A DNA stretch of 64,000 nt. Origin: Flavobacteriales bacterium UBA6057 (GTDB lineage Bacteria > Bacteroidota > Bacteroidia > Flavobacteriales_G > Salibacteraceae). The stretch spans positions 1 through 64,000 of the forward strand of contig DIYJ01000006.1 in assembly GCA_002428995.1 (NCBI GenBank), written 5' to 3'. The position numbers and the translations under genes were made by a program. Positions 33,903-42,466 of this stretch are shown here, piece after piece (the stretch's first letter is position 1; each line of letters opens with the position of its first letter). The notes under the pieces are model-generated. The model was not told the origin of the DNA, did no database searches, and worked only from the letters and a program-made list of their open reading frames with translations.

Positions 33903-35150
33903 TTAATGGGTAAGGCTGATGACCTTACCAGTCAACTGTGTATTGAGGTTTGGGCTGTTGTGAGCCCTTGATCTTGCGTTATCAGTGCTGTAGTGCCATG
34001 TTTCGTCAGGTGAGAACAGCGTGAAGCTGAATTCAGCTCCCGGTGCTAAGGCGGGCATTTCCAAACCAAAACGCTTCCTCGGATTCAAAGCCATGACTTC
34101 TACAAGCTTATCCAAACCCAGAGCATCTTTCAGTTCTTGATAGGCGAGGGGAAGTGCAGTTTCGAGCATCGTCATTCCATGTGCAGCATGGTCCAGCTCA
34201 ACAGCTTTGTTTTCAATCACTTCAGGACTGTGATCTGTGACGATCATGTCAATCGTTCCATCCTTTAGTGCTTGGATCAGAGCCTGACGATGAGCCTCGT
34301 CTCGGAGTGGAGGATTGGTTTTGTAGTTCGTGTCGAAGCCCGTGAGCTGCTCATCGGTGTACAGCAGATTTGGAAGAGCGACACCACAGGTCACGTCCAA
34401 TCCCTTTGCCCGTGCTTCCCGGATCAGGTTCAGCGATCCTTCGCTGCTCACAGTCGACACGTGCAACTTTGATTTGGTGTACTCTAACAAGTAGAGGTCC
34501 CGGTTGAGCATGAGCTCTTCTGCCAGCGCGGGAGTGGACTTCACGCCCATGGACGTAGAAACAGGTCCTTCGTGCATGTAGCCTCCCGGATTGAGCCGTT
34601 CATCATAGGGGAAAGAGCAAACAAGACCTCCGAATCCCTTGGCATACTCCAGCGCACGCTTCATCATGTTCACATCTGCCACAGGATGCTTGGCATCAGA
34701 GAAGGCAATGGCACCCACAGAGTGCATGTCGTACATTTCTGCCAGTTCCTTGCCCTTTAATTCCTTAGTAATGGCAGCATAAGGATGCACGTTGATTCCA
34801 GGAGCCTTTCCGTGTTTCTGGATGTAGCTTACCTGGGCACTTGTATCTACAACTGGAAGTGTATGTGGCAATACCATCACATCTGAAAAACCTCCAGCCT
34901 TAGCTGCAGCGGTTAAGGTGCCCAGACTTTCCTTGTCTTCATATCCCGGTTCTCCCACAGTGCATTGAGCATCCACCAGTCCGGGAATTCCAATGAGTTC
35001 TTCTCCGTCCAGTTCCTCGGCTCCACTGGCTTCAATGGGATGCTCGCTCACCTGTTCGATCACACCATCGTTCAGGAGGATGTTCCACTTTTTTCCGTTC
35101 CACTCCGTTCCTGGGTAAACTACATGCAGGTTTTTCAGAAGCGTTTTCAT
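33903..35150 (-). CDS. Dihydroorotase-like protein lacking the HxH metal motif
   Basis: A 415-residue amidohydrolase of the dihydroorotase family (ELIGIPGLVDAQCTVGEPG, then GFSDVMVLPHTLPVVD, HVSTVSSEGSLNLI and TDHSPE). The first metal motif, normally DxHxHxREPG, reads DAQCTVGEPG, so the two zinc-binding His residues are missing. The protein may be a non-catalytic partner like the PyrC' proteins that assemble with aspartate transcarbamoylase. The start at 35150 (MKTLLKNLHVVYPG) fits the family. It overlaps the BatA-type gene by 4 bases. Confidence 0.87.
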   Translation of the reverse strand: MKTLLKNLHVVYPGTEWNGKKWNILLNDGVIEQVSEHPIEASGAEELDGEELIGIPGLVDAQCTVGEPGYEDKESLGTLTAAAKAGGFSDVMVLPHTLPVVDTSAQVSYIQKHGKAPGINVHPYAAITKELKGKELAEMYDMHSVGAIAFSDAKHPVADVNMMKRALEYAKGFGGLVCSFPYDERLNPGGYMHEGPVSTSMGVKSTPALAEELMLNRDLYLLEYTKSKLHVSTVSSEGSLNLIREARAKGLDVTCGVALPNLLYTDEQLTGFDTNYKTNPPLRDEAHRQALIQALKDGTIDMIVTDHSPEVIENKAVELDHAAHGMTMLETALPLAYQELKDALGLDKLVEVMALNPRKRFGLEMPALAPGAEFSFTLFSPDETWHYSTDNARSRAHNSPNLNTQLTGKVISLTH

Positions 35151-37144
35151 GTCTTCAAGATTTTGAGAAGCAGCATTTCCAGCACCGCCATTGAAAGGGC
35201 TAACAGAATGAACCAGGGCCACAAGTTGGTTCCAACATCTGCCTGAGCAATGCTTTGCGCAATACGCTCACTATCCGTTGAAAGCGCACTCACGTAGGGC
35301 TGTGATTGCAATCGTTCGATCAGTGCTTCATCCAGAGGTTCTGAGCTGCTTTCGCTTCTGGCATAATTGAAAGCCGTCAGTGCGAGGTTGCTATCGCCAT
35401 CGTTCACCTCATAGAAACCGCTGGATTCCAGCTGACCGTAGAGGCCTAGCTCATTGAAGCCAATGGATGGACGGAATTGCAGGCTGTCGTTTTTCTTGCG
35501 GATGAATGTGTTTTCCGTGAATGGAAGATCCAACTCAATTTTCGAAGCTCCCACGCGGTAGGCCAGAGGTTGAAGTCTGCCTGACTGAATGGCCATGTTG
35601 TAGACAGCAGGAACAAAGAGCGCGTGGCGATGCAGGTTGGTATAGCTGTCCGTTAATGGCACAGTGGTGTAGTAGATCTTACCGCTGTTCTTTTCAAAGC
35701 CTCCAAGCAGGGGAGTCCCATTGATGAGTTCGATTACTGATTCATTGGAAGCTTCGTTGGTACTCAGCGACCAGTGCTTGTTGGCCTGTGGATAGTTGAG
35801 GTTCTCGGGAATCCGCTCGAATACTTCGTTGTAGAGAGTATGCTCAACGTTGACCTGATTGGCCTCCATGCGCTGGGTGTCGACACTGCTGAAATTCAGA
35901 CCCAGAGCCGCAGACAGGCCAGACAAGTCAGCAGATTCGTCAGATGGCGGTATAATGAGGACGGTCTTTCCGTTGTCTGTGGCTTCGTTTACAATACTCA
36001 CCAATCCTGAGGTCCAGTTGCTGACTTCGTTGAAAATCAGGAAGCGAGCCTCGCTGATTTCACCTTGGTTGATCTGTCCACTCGATTGAGACTGATAGCT
36101 GAACGTACCTTGATCCAACAGGCGATTGAAAGGGGAGTCTTTTTCCTGATCACCTACCTCAACAACGCTGATGCGATTGTTTACCAGCAGACTAAAGAAG
36201 TACTCATTGTCATAGGTCACCGGGAAGTCTTCGATGGAAGCAATGCCCTGGTAGTAGCCTGCTCCGCTGGTTTGAACAACACACTGCGTGTCGATGGTTG
36301 TTTGAGCTGGTATGGTTAGCAGCATCCGGCAAGTGTTCTCACCGTTGATGTTTACTTCCATAGGAGCGTTTTCAACGGCCGAAGCACCATGATTGGTAAC
36401 GGTCAGTTTCAGTGCTACCTCCATCTCTTCCTGGATGGAAGGAGAGGCAATCTGGATGGAATCGATGGAGAGGTTTCCGGTGGGTTGTTTTTCCAGCGCA
36501 ATGATGCGCACATCGGTCAGTGAGTCACCAAGCTCCAGGGTTTCGCTTGCATTTCCTGAAAAGTCGGACAGGAAGTAGAGCACGGATGCACTGATTTCTA
36601 GATCAGACTTGGTCTGCTGATGGAATTCCTGAATGCGATCCAGCGATTGTGAAAAGGCGGATACCTCCGTTTCGTCAATGAGACTCAGCAGTCCGTTGAA
36701 ATCCAGCGCCTTGCGCTGCCTGGCCTGCAGTTCGTTGGTGATTAGCTGAAAGCGTGTGGAGCTCGTATAGGTTGCGGCAATATCGTAGGCAAGAGCCCTA
36801 GCCTGGTCAAACAGTCTGCCTTTTTCTGACTTGGCATCCATGCTGAAACTATTGTCGAGGTAGATCGACACCAATGCCGGCTGATCCTGCGATTGATTGT
36901 TTTCAGGTGGCAGAAGTGGTTCTGCAAATGCCATCACCAGAAAGGCAATGAAAAGGAGGCGCGTGAAAAGCACCAGCAGGTGACGCAGCTGGTTTTTGGT
37001 ACTGGACTTACTCTGAAGTTCCTTTAAAAGACTGACATCCGGGAATAGCAGCTTCTTGTATCGCTTGAATTGAAAAAGGTGGATGATGACCGGAACGGCC
37101 AGCAGAAGAAGGCCCCAAAGGATGGCAGGAGAGGAGAAGACCAT
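35147..37144 (-). CDS. BatA-domain / VWA-type membrane protein
   Basis: A 665-residue protein. The N-terminus has the BatA (aerotolerance regulator N-terminal) signature, SPAILWGLLLLAVPVIIHLF followed by FKRYKKLLFPDVSLLKE, with two TM helices (about 6-25 and 57-77). A von Willebrand factor A-like domain (SIYLDNSFSMDAKS, about 92-200) follows, then Ig-like and other periplasmic domains, and a C-terminal TM helix (WPWFILLALSMAVLEMLLLK). The role is unknown; it is probably envelope-related. Confidence 0.88.
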   Translation of the reverse strand: MVFSSPAILWGLLLLAVPVIIHLFQFKRYKKLLFPDVSLLKELQSKSSTKNQLRHLLVLFTRLLFIAFLVMAFAEPLLPPENNQSQDQPALVSIYLDNSFSMDAKSEKGRLFDQARALAYDIAATYTSSTRFQLITNELQARQRKALDFNGLLSLIDETEVSAFSQSLDRIQEFHQQTKSDLEISASVLYFLSDFSGNASETLELGDSLTDVRIIALEKQPTGNLSIDSIQIASPSIQEEMEVALKLTVTNHGASAVENAPMEVNINGENTCRMLLTIPAQTTIDTQCVVQTSGAGYYQGIASIEDFPVTYDNEYFFSLLVNNRISVVEVGDQEKDSPFNRLLDQGTFSYQSQSSGQINQGEISEARFLIFNEVSNWTSGLVSIVNEATDNGKTVLIIPPSDESADLSGLSAALGLNFSSVDTQRMEANQVNVEHTLYNEVFERIPENLNYPQANKHWSLSTNEASNESVIELINGTPLLGGFEKNSGKIYYTTVPLTDSYTNLHRHALFVPAVYNMAIQSGRLQPLAYRVGASKIELDLPFTENTFIRKKNDSLQFRPSIGFNELGLYGQLESSGFYEVNDGDSNLALTAFNYARSESSSEPLDEALIERLQSQPYVSALSTDSERIAQSIAQADVGTNLWPWFILLALSMAVLEMLLLKILKT

Positions 37145-37182
37145 TAAAACTCAAAGGTAATGGATGCAGGAACAAATAAGAG

Positions 37183-38310
37183 TTACTGGTTCACCTGAAT
37201 TTTCAGGATGAAAAATGGAGTTTCATCCATTTGCTCAATAAACTCATGACCAAAGGAATGGCCTGTGATTTTGCGCAGTCTAACAAGGCCATTACCAGCG
37301 GGTTTGTTGTCTTGCATGGACAGACTGTCTTCGATGTATCCGGTGAGCTCGGCAGTGGAGAGGCTATTCACGGCCTCCAGGCTTCTGATCAAGCCCTTCT
37401 TTTTGCGCTCATTGATATAGTTTCCGGTGAGCATCTCATATCCATCAGGCTGCTGTCGGAGCATAAAAACGCCTGGCTTTCCGACCTGATTGAACCTGTT
37501 GTAGGCGTGTTTCGCCATATTTCTTAACAGCTCATTCATCACCAGTGAAAGGCCTTGCGAGTCTTCATCCTTGGACGCCAGGGCAGAATCAATTTGGATG
37601 CTGAGGTATTCAATGTTTTCCTCATTCAACAAGCCTTTGAACATCAGGATAGACTCTTCGTCCAGCATGCGCTGGTGAAATGCAATGGCTTCCTTGATAT
37701 AGGCTGAATGGTCGACCTTGAAAAAGTCTTCAGGATCAATGGCAATCGTAAGGTTGAGGTAATAGAAGTACTCTCCGTTTGGGAGCGGTACAAACTCGTA
37801 GTTCAGGTTTCCTGAGGATTTGCGAGCCATGTCTACCAAACCTAGTCCAGCGCCTCCCTTTGTAGAGAACCCGGAGTTGTTTAGCAAGTCCATGTAGTAT
37901 TCCTTCAGCTCTGAAGGAGTCTTGCAGCGAATCTCTTCCAGACGTTCAATCAGCTGCCCCTTGGTTTCACTGCTTACGGGGTTTCCGTAAGTAATGCTAT
38001 AGGCCTCTTGCTTGCGCTGAATGATAAAGAAGCCACCGCTGTATGGATTCAAATTGTCTCCCTTGGGCTGATGGCGCGTAATGTTTTGAAGGCCTTCTAC
38101 AAGCAGGTAGTACACTTTCTTAGCCACCTTATTGGTGTCAAGTCTCAGAAGGTTCGACTCTGTGAGAAACAGAATATTGTCGATGATTCCCGTGTTGAAG
38201 CTGCCCCTGCACGAGAAGAGGAACTGCTCATCCACAATGCTTTTGCCGGTGTCATGGACCAGGTTTGATACCTCCGGTTCAGCTTCGGGTTTCTTCATGA
38301 GGGTCTGCAC
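37183..38310 (-). CDS. Tandem SiaB-type (DUF6272) GHKL kinase-like protein
   Basis: A 375-residue cytoplasmic protein with two copies of a SiaB/DUF6272-type domain (about 20-190 and 200-375). Each half has an N-box-like helix (LLVEGLQNITRHQ and LVMNELLRNMAKHA) and a Gly-rich segment (GGAGLGLVDMARKS and GNGLVRLRKI). SiaB is a serine kinase of an anti-sigma-antagonist-like partner in Pseudomonas. The fused double copy with no SiaC-type partner nearby is unusual. The second Gly box is degenerate, so one half may be regulatory. Confidence 0.8.
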   Translation of the reverse strand: MQTLMKKPEAEPEVSNLVHDTGKSIVDEQFLFSCRGSFNTGIIDNILFLTESNLLRLDTNKVAKKVYYLLVEGLQNITRHQPKGDNLNPYSGGFFIIQRKQEAYSITYGNPVSSETKGQLIERLEEIRCKTPSELKEYYMDLLNNSGFSTKGGAGLGLVDMARKSSGNLNYEFVPLPNGEYFYYLNLTIAIDPEDFFKVDHSAYIKEAIAFHQRMLDEESILMFKGLLNEENIEYLSIQIDSALASKDEDSQGLSLVMNELLRNMAKHAYNRFNQVGKPGVFMLRQQPDGYEMLTGNYINERKKKGLIRSLEAVNSLSTAELTGYIEDSLSMQDNKPAGNGLVRLRKITGHSFGHEFIEQMDETPFFILKIQVNQ

Positions 38311-38378
38311 AAGTTGGTCTTTTCCTTAAGAATCTGCCGTTTAAAACAGAACTTCGTGCTTACGTTTAGCACGAGAGA

Positions 38379-38861
38379 ATGTTACAAGAATATGCAGATC
38401 GAATCAACTGGGCAAAAAGTAATCGAAAGCTAATTCGTAAATATTACACACGTGGCACCCATTTAAAAGGACTCGATTCCACTATTAACAAGGCTCACAA
38501 CCAGGCTTTTGAGTGCACAGATTGCCTGCAATGTGCCAACTGTTGCAAGACCACCGGTCCGCTTTTTTTGTACTCTGATGTGAAGAGATTGGCGAAGCGT
38601 TTAAAGATGACCGCTTCAGCTTTCACCGAAACCTATTTGAGAGAAGACGAAGAAGGCGATTTGATTCTGAAAAGTGTCCCTTGCCCGTTTTTGATGGACG
38701 ACAATAAGTGTGAAGTTTACGAGGATCGTCCACGAGCTTGTCGAGCTTATCCACACACGGATGATTCAGGGCAGGCCGCGATCAGTAAATTAACGGAGCG
38801 GAATTCCAGGATATGCCCGGCCGTGGCGCACATTTTTCTGCAGCTCACCGGGAAGCGCTGA
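38379..38861 (+). CDS. YkgJ-family cysteine-cluster protein
   Basis: A 160-residue protein with the YkgJ zinc/iron-chelating Cys pattern CLQCANCCKTTGPLF, CPFLMDDNKCEVYEDRPRACRAYP and a final Cys at RICPAV. The family probably binds a metal or Fe-S cluster; its function is unclear. It ends one base before the convergent DUF6745 gene. Confidence 0.92.
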   Translation: MLQEYADRINWAKSNRKLIRKYYTRGTHLKGLDSTINKAHNQAFECTDCLQCANCCKTTGPLFLYSDVKRLAKRLKMTASAFTETYLREDEEGDLILKSVPCPFLMDDNKCEVYEDRPRACRAYPHTDDSGQAAISKLTERNSRICPAVAHIFLQLTGKR

Positions 38862-39809
38862 TCAGGTCTCGGTGTTGGGATCGTATTCCTGCTCGCTCAT
38901 TCCAAAGGTCCAGGCTACAGCTTCCTGGGCGGTTCTCATGGTTGGAGGAACGCAAAGGAAGTAATGACGCTCAGTGCTTGGGCAGACCACTTCAGCGAAG
39001 AAGATGTATTCTTTGGTGATGGAATCTGGTTCGTGTGTCTTGTACAAGGTTTGTAATCTGCCTTGCCGGTCTATGCTTTGATCGATCACCTGAACGTCCA
39101 GCAATTCTGCAAACCTGCGATGCCCAAGGATTTCGAGTAACGCACGTCTGCGTTCTGCATTGCCTTCTTCGAGGATGTCTTCGCGTGTGATTTTGTCCCG
39201 CTCTGTGATGTAGCGTGCAGGAATGGAAAGCCCGTTCCAGGCGAAAATTTCGCGATCAGGATAGCGCAGTGCTGCATGCTCGGCATGGTGGAGAAAGCCC
39301 AGTTCGTTGACAAAGACGTGTTCGGGCCAAATGAGCGAAAACACCTGATCTCCACTGTAGAACGTTGCCAGTGGTGCATGGTCCAGTAATTCAAAGTAGC
39401 GATCCAGATCCTGGCTGATGGGATGGTCAAACGACCGAATGAAGTTCCTCCACGCCAGATCAGACGGGTGAGGGTGGGAGGCGATCAGCGTGGGCGGGAT
39501 TTCAAAGGCTTCCAGCGTGGTGTTGAGCAACTGGAAGTCCACGTGCCGTTGCATCGGTATCCAATGCGCCAGGCGATGTTCCTCCATCGTTGACTTCTCG
39601 AAAGTCTGCCTTAGTTCACGCATCAAAGGCCGCGCGAATCCCTGAAGCATGCACTTGCTCAGTTTGCTATTGGTGAGTGCATGCGATGAAGCGGAGCTTT
39701 GGCCAATCCATTTCTTAAACTCCTCAGGATCCTGCGTTTCATGCAGTTCTCCGAGGCTCAGTCCGGCTAGCTCAAAAAGATGATCAAAAAGGTGTTCGGC
39801 AGGCTTCAA
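38862..39809 (-). CDS. DUF6745 domain protein
   Basis: A 315-residue protein. The C-terminal half matches my memory of DUF6745: ALRYPDREIFAWNGLSIPA, a stretch of the form ITREDILEEGNAERRR, GHRRFAELL, then RHYFLCVPPTMRTAQEAVAW and FGMSEQEYDPNTET at the end. No function is established to my knowledge. The N-terminal half is helical. It lies 11 bases after the HGD protein gene, a neighbour often found with this family, so the two probably work together. Confidence 0.75.
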   Translation of the reverse strand: MKPAEHLFDHLFELAGLSLGELHETQDPEEFKKWIGQSSASSHALTNSKLSKCMLQGFARPLMRELRQTFEKSTMEEHRLAHWIPMQRHVDFQLLNTTLEAFEIPPTLIASHPHPSDLAWRNFIRSFDHPISQDLDRYFELLDHAPLATFYSGDQVFSLIWPEHVFVNELGFLHHAEHAALRYPDREIFAWNGLSIPARYITERDKITREDILEEGNAERRRALLEILGHRRFAELLDVQVIDQSIDRQGRLQTLYKTHEPDSITKEYIFFAEVVCPSTERHYFLCVPPTMRTAQEAVAWTFGMSEQEYDPNTET

Positions 39810-39820
39810 AGAAGCAAGGG

Positions 39821-40159
39821 CTAGTCGTTGATGGTGCGGATGGTTTTAGCAAATGGATCATATTCACGCTGCCGAACCACTTTGTAAGTCCCGGGCGCCA
39901 CTTCAATGTCATGGTGTTCACCTGTCCACACACCAGAGTCGATCAATAAGTGGCGCATTTTGGCGTCTCCTGTTACTTCGATGTACTGTTCCGGAAATTC
40001 ATTGCCGGGCTTGCGATACACCTGGGCATCACCTTCAATGTAGTGTCCGTGATTTTGGCCTTCACCTTCTGCCAACAGTTTATCAGCAGTTGATTTCGCG
40101 CTGTCGTCTTTTTGCTTCACTTCCTGAAGGAGGATGTCTCCATGTCGGTATTGCTTCAT
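39821..40159 (-). CDS. Small HGD-motif protein paired with DUF6745
   Basis: A 112-residue soluble protein starting MKQYRHGDILLQEV with LLAEGEGQNHGHYI, HLLIDSGVWTGEHHDIEV, PGTYKVVRQREYDPF and IRTIND. The His-rich pattern suggests a small beta domain that may bind metal. I recognise it as the uncharacterised protein often encoded beside DUF6745 proteins. It overlaps the membrane-protein gene by 4 bases. Confidence 0.72.
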   Translation of the reverse strand: MKQYRHGDILLQEVKQKDDSAKSTADKLLAEGEGQNHGHYIEGDAQVYRKPGNEFPEQYIEVTGDAKMRHLLIDSGVWTGEHHDIEVAPGTYKVVRQREYDPFAKTIRTIND

Positions 40160-40578
40160 TTTCTTGCTGATTTAGTTCTACTGAACAGCTGCGCAAGCGC
40201 CATGTTCAACCCTGTATGTGGCACAGATGGTGTGTTTAGCCACAGAAGGAAGAAGGCACATCCGATTCCATAACACAGCACATCCCACACATCTGCCGTG
40301 AAAAGGGGATTGCGAGCTGGGAGCATCCATTCAAAGTAGGCTGAAAAAAGCACGGTAATCACAATGGCTTCCGCTGTCGAGAGGGTGTAGGAGCTCCACT
40401 TTCCTCGAACCTGCTGAACTGCAAGCAGGGCAGTCTTTAGTACAAGTGGAATGGCGATCAAGTCTTCCAGGTATGCATGTGCAAAGGGCAGGTCAGGATG
40501 AAATACCTCAACAATCTTGTAGATGAAAAATAGCACTACCAAGGCTCCGTAGATCCATATGTCGTTCCCCAATCTCAA
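40156..40578 (-). CDS. Small four-TM membrane protein
   Basis: A 140-residue protein with about four TM helices (about 8-25, 40-58, 68-86, 97-115) and no recognised catalytic motif. It overlaps both neighbours by 4 bases, so it is co-translated with the zinc-ribbon and HGD genes. Confidence 0.75.
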   Translation of the reverse strand: MRLGNDIWIYGALVVLFFIYKIVEVFHPDLPFAHAYLEDLIAIPLVLKTALLAVQQVRGKWSSYTLSTAEAIVITVLFSAYFEWMLPARNPLFTADVWDVLCYGIGCAFFLLWLNTPSVPHTGLNMALAQLFSRTKSARK

Positions 40579-40847
40579 TGTGCGAAAGCGGTTGACAAGT
40601 AGATCAAAAAGCCAATGATGGCATATAGGACAAGCTGAATGACCTGAAAGGGACGCTTAACGACCTTCAGCCATGTAGGGTCCGTATCGTGAATTCGAAG
40701 AATAGGGACGTCAATGTCTCCCTTCTTCTTACGTTCTTCCTTTTCCTTATTGGCTTCGAGGTTGTGTTCGAAACCGCAATACGAACAAAAGGCCAGATCT
40801 CCGTCCGTCCATTTATTGCATTGTTTGCATCGCTTTAAGTGATCCAC
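40575..40847 (-). CDS. Zinc-ribbon protein with C-terminal TM helix
   Basis: A 90-residue protein with two CxxC pairs (CKQC and CSYC) forming a zinc ribbon in the first 25 residues, a charged linker (ANKEKEERKKKGD) and a C-terminal TM helix (VIQLVLYAIIGFLIYL). It is probably anchored in the inner membrane with the ribbon in the cytoplasm. It lies 24 bases after the phoH stop. Confidence 0.8.
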   Translation of the reverse strand: MDHLKRCKQCNKWTDGDLAFCSYCGFEHNLEANKEKEERKKKGDIDVPILRIHDTDPTWLKVVKRPFQVIQLVLYAIIGFLIYLSTAFAH

Positions 40848-40871
40848 CGCCTGTAATTCGGCCGCAAGTTA

Positions 40872-42209
40872 CTACAGCAACTCATTCGCCAAATTGGCAA
40901 GTTCTGAACGTTCGCCCTTGGTGAGGGTCACGTGAGCAAACAGGGGATTGCCGCGCAGTCGATCAATGATGTAACTCAGGCCGTTGGACTGTTCATCAAG
41001 GTAAGGCGTGTCGATCTGGTGAATGTCTCCCGTGAACACGATTTTGGTGTTCTCACCTGCGCGTGTGATGATGGTTTTCACCTCGTGAGGCGTCAGGTTT
41101 TGAGCTTCATCAATGATAAAATATACATTGGATAGACTTCGACCTCTGATGAATGCCAGTGGAGTGATTTCAATTTTCTTCTCCTTCAGCATGATCATGA
41201 TCTGCTTGTAGCGCTTCTCGTTTTCCGAAAACTGGCTCTTGATGAACTCTAGGTTGTCGAACAGCGGCTGCATGTAAGGATCGATCTTCTTCTCAGCCGT
41301 TCCCGGTAGGTAACCGATGTCTCGGTTGCTCAATGGAACCAGTGGTCGTGCCATGATGATCTGGAGGAATTCCTTTTTCTGCTCTAGGGCGGCAGCAAGA
41401 GCGAGCAGGGTTTTTCCTGTTCCCGCCACTCCCTGCACTGTAACAAGCTTGATGTTTGGGTTCATCAAAGCGTGCAACGCAAAGGTCTGCTCGGCATTTC
41501 TGGGTTTGATACCGTAGGTGTAGAGCTTCTCCACACGCTCCAGCATCATGGACATTGGATTGTAGTAGGCGAGGGAAGAGGTCTTGCCGTTTTTGATGAT
41601 GTAGTAGTGATTGTCGATCACCTTGTCCAACACACTCAAGTCTTCTGTAGATCCGGCAGTGTAGAGTTTTCGGATGTATTCACTCTCTACATCTTCAATC
41701 ACTTCGTTGCCTTGGTAGAGCGCATCGATGTTCTCAATCTTGCCAGTTTCATAATCCTCCGCCTGAATGTTCAGGGCTTTGGCCTTCAGTCGCAAGTTGA
41801 TGTCCTTGGATACCAGGATCACCTTGGCGTCTTTCTCGGTCTCCAGAAGAAACAATACGGTATTCAGAATGCGATGGTCAGCCTTCCGCTCGCTATAAAT
41901 TTTCTCCGCATCTGTGCTAAGCTTTCCGTTGCTCAGAATGATCTTGAAACGCCCTTTCTTTTCGCCTTCCAGTGGTATCCACTCCTGAAGGGTGAAATCA
42001 GCGCTGAGCTTATCCATCAATCGGATGAACTCCCTGGCTTCATAGTTCTTCGTTTCCTTTCCCCGTTTGAAATTATCCAGCTCCTCCAATACTGTGATGG
42101 GCATGCATATGTCGTGCTCATCGAAGTTGTTGATGGATTGGTGGTCGTGGAGGATGACGGAAGTATCCAGGACAAATATTTTCCGGTTTTTTTTCTTTTT
42201 CGGAGGCAT
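40872..42209 (-). CDS. PIN-PhoH fusion ATPase (YlaK type)
   Basis: A 445-residue protein. The N-terminal PIN domain (about 8-145) begins FVLDTSVILHD. The C-terminal PhoH ATPase (about 245-445) has Walker A GVAGTGKTLL, Walker B YFIIDEAQN and a TGDIHQIDTPY sensor. PIN-PhoH proteins are putative RNA helicase-nucleases. It leads a minus-strand gene run with small gaps down to 38862. Confidence 0.95.
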   Translation of the reverse strand: MPPKKKKNRKIFVLDTSVILHDHQSINNFDEHDICMPITVLEELDNFKRGKETKNYEAREFIRLMDKLSADFTLQEWIPLEGEKKGRFKIILSNGKLSTDAEKIYSERKADHRILNTVLFLLETEKDAKVILVSKDINLRLKAKALNIQAEDYETGKIENIDALYQGNEVIEDVESEYIRKLYTAGSTEDLSVLDKVIDNHYYIIKNGKTSSLAYYNPMSMMLERVEKLYTYGIKPRNAEQTFALHALMNPNIKLVTVQGVAGTGKTLLALAAALEQKKEFLQIIMARPLVPLSNRDIGYLPGTAEKKIDPYMQPLFDNLEFIKSQFSENEKRYKQIMIMLKEKKIEITPLAFIRGRSLSNVYFIIDEAQNLTPHEVKTIITRAGENTKIVFTGDIHQIDTPYLDEQSNGLSYIIDRLRGNPLFAHVTLTKGERSELANLANELL

Positions 42210-42415
42210 AATGCGGCTTATGGTTCCTTACGAATGTAGCGGCTGAAAAGCTGGATTCCCGAAAGAGTTCTCAGAAGTAATTAACGCTGCGGCTGTTCAT
42301 TTCCACCAAATCAGGGATTTGTGAATACAGTGTGTTTTTAACGTGAGGAAATGGTTAATCACACGAATTCATATTGATCACTGGTTGTGCATAGATGCTG
42401 TTGTGATTTTTTACT

Positions 42416-42423
42416 TACGTTTG
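42416..42423 (+). promoter_or_regulatory. Probable promoter (-7 box) of the LamG/PKD gene
   Basis: TACGTTTG fits TAnnTTTG and lies 43 bases before the ATG at 42467, in the 257-base divergent spacer with phoH. Confidence 0.6.
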
Positions 42424-42466
42424 AGTGCACAGATGAATTTTCTGTTCATATAAAACCCACTTTCAT

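Noticed and set aside
41472..42239. 255-codon plus-strand frame opposite phoH
   Set aside because: It is antisense to the well-supported PIN-PhoH gene with no recognisable domain; judged a codon-bias shadow.
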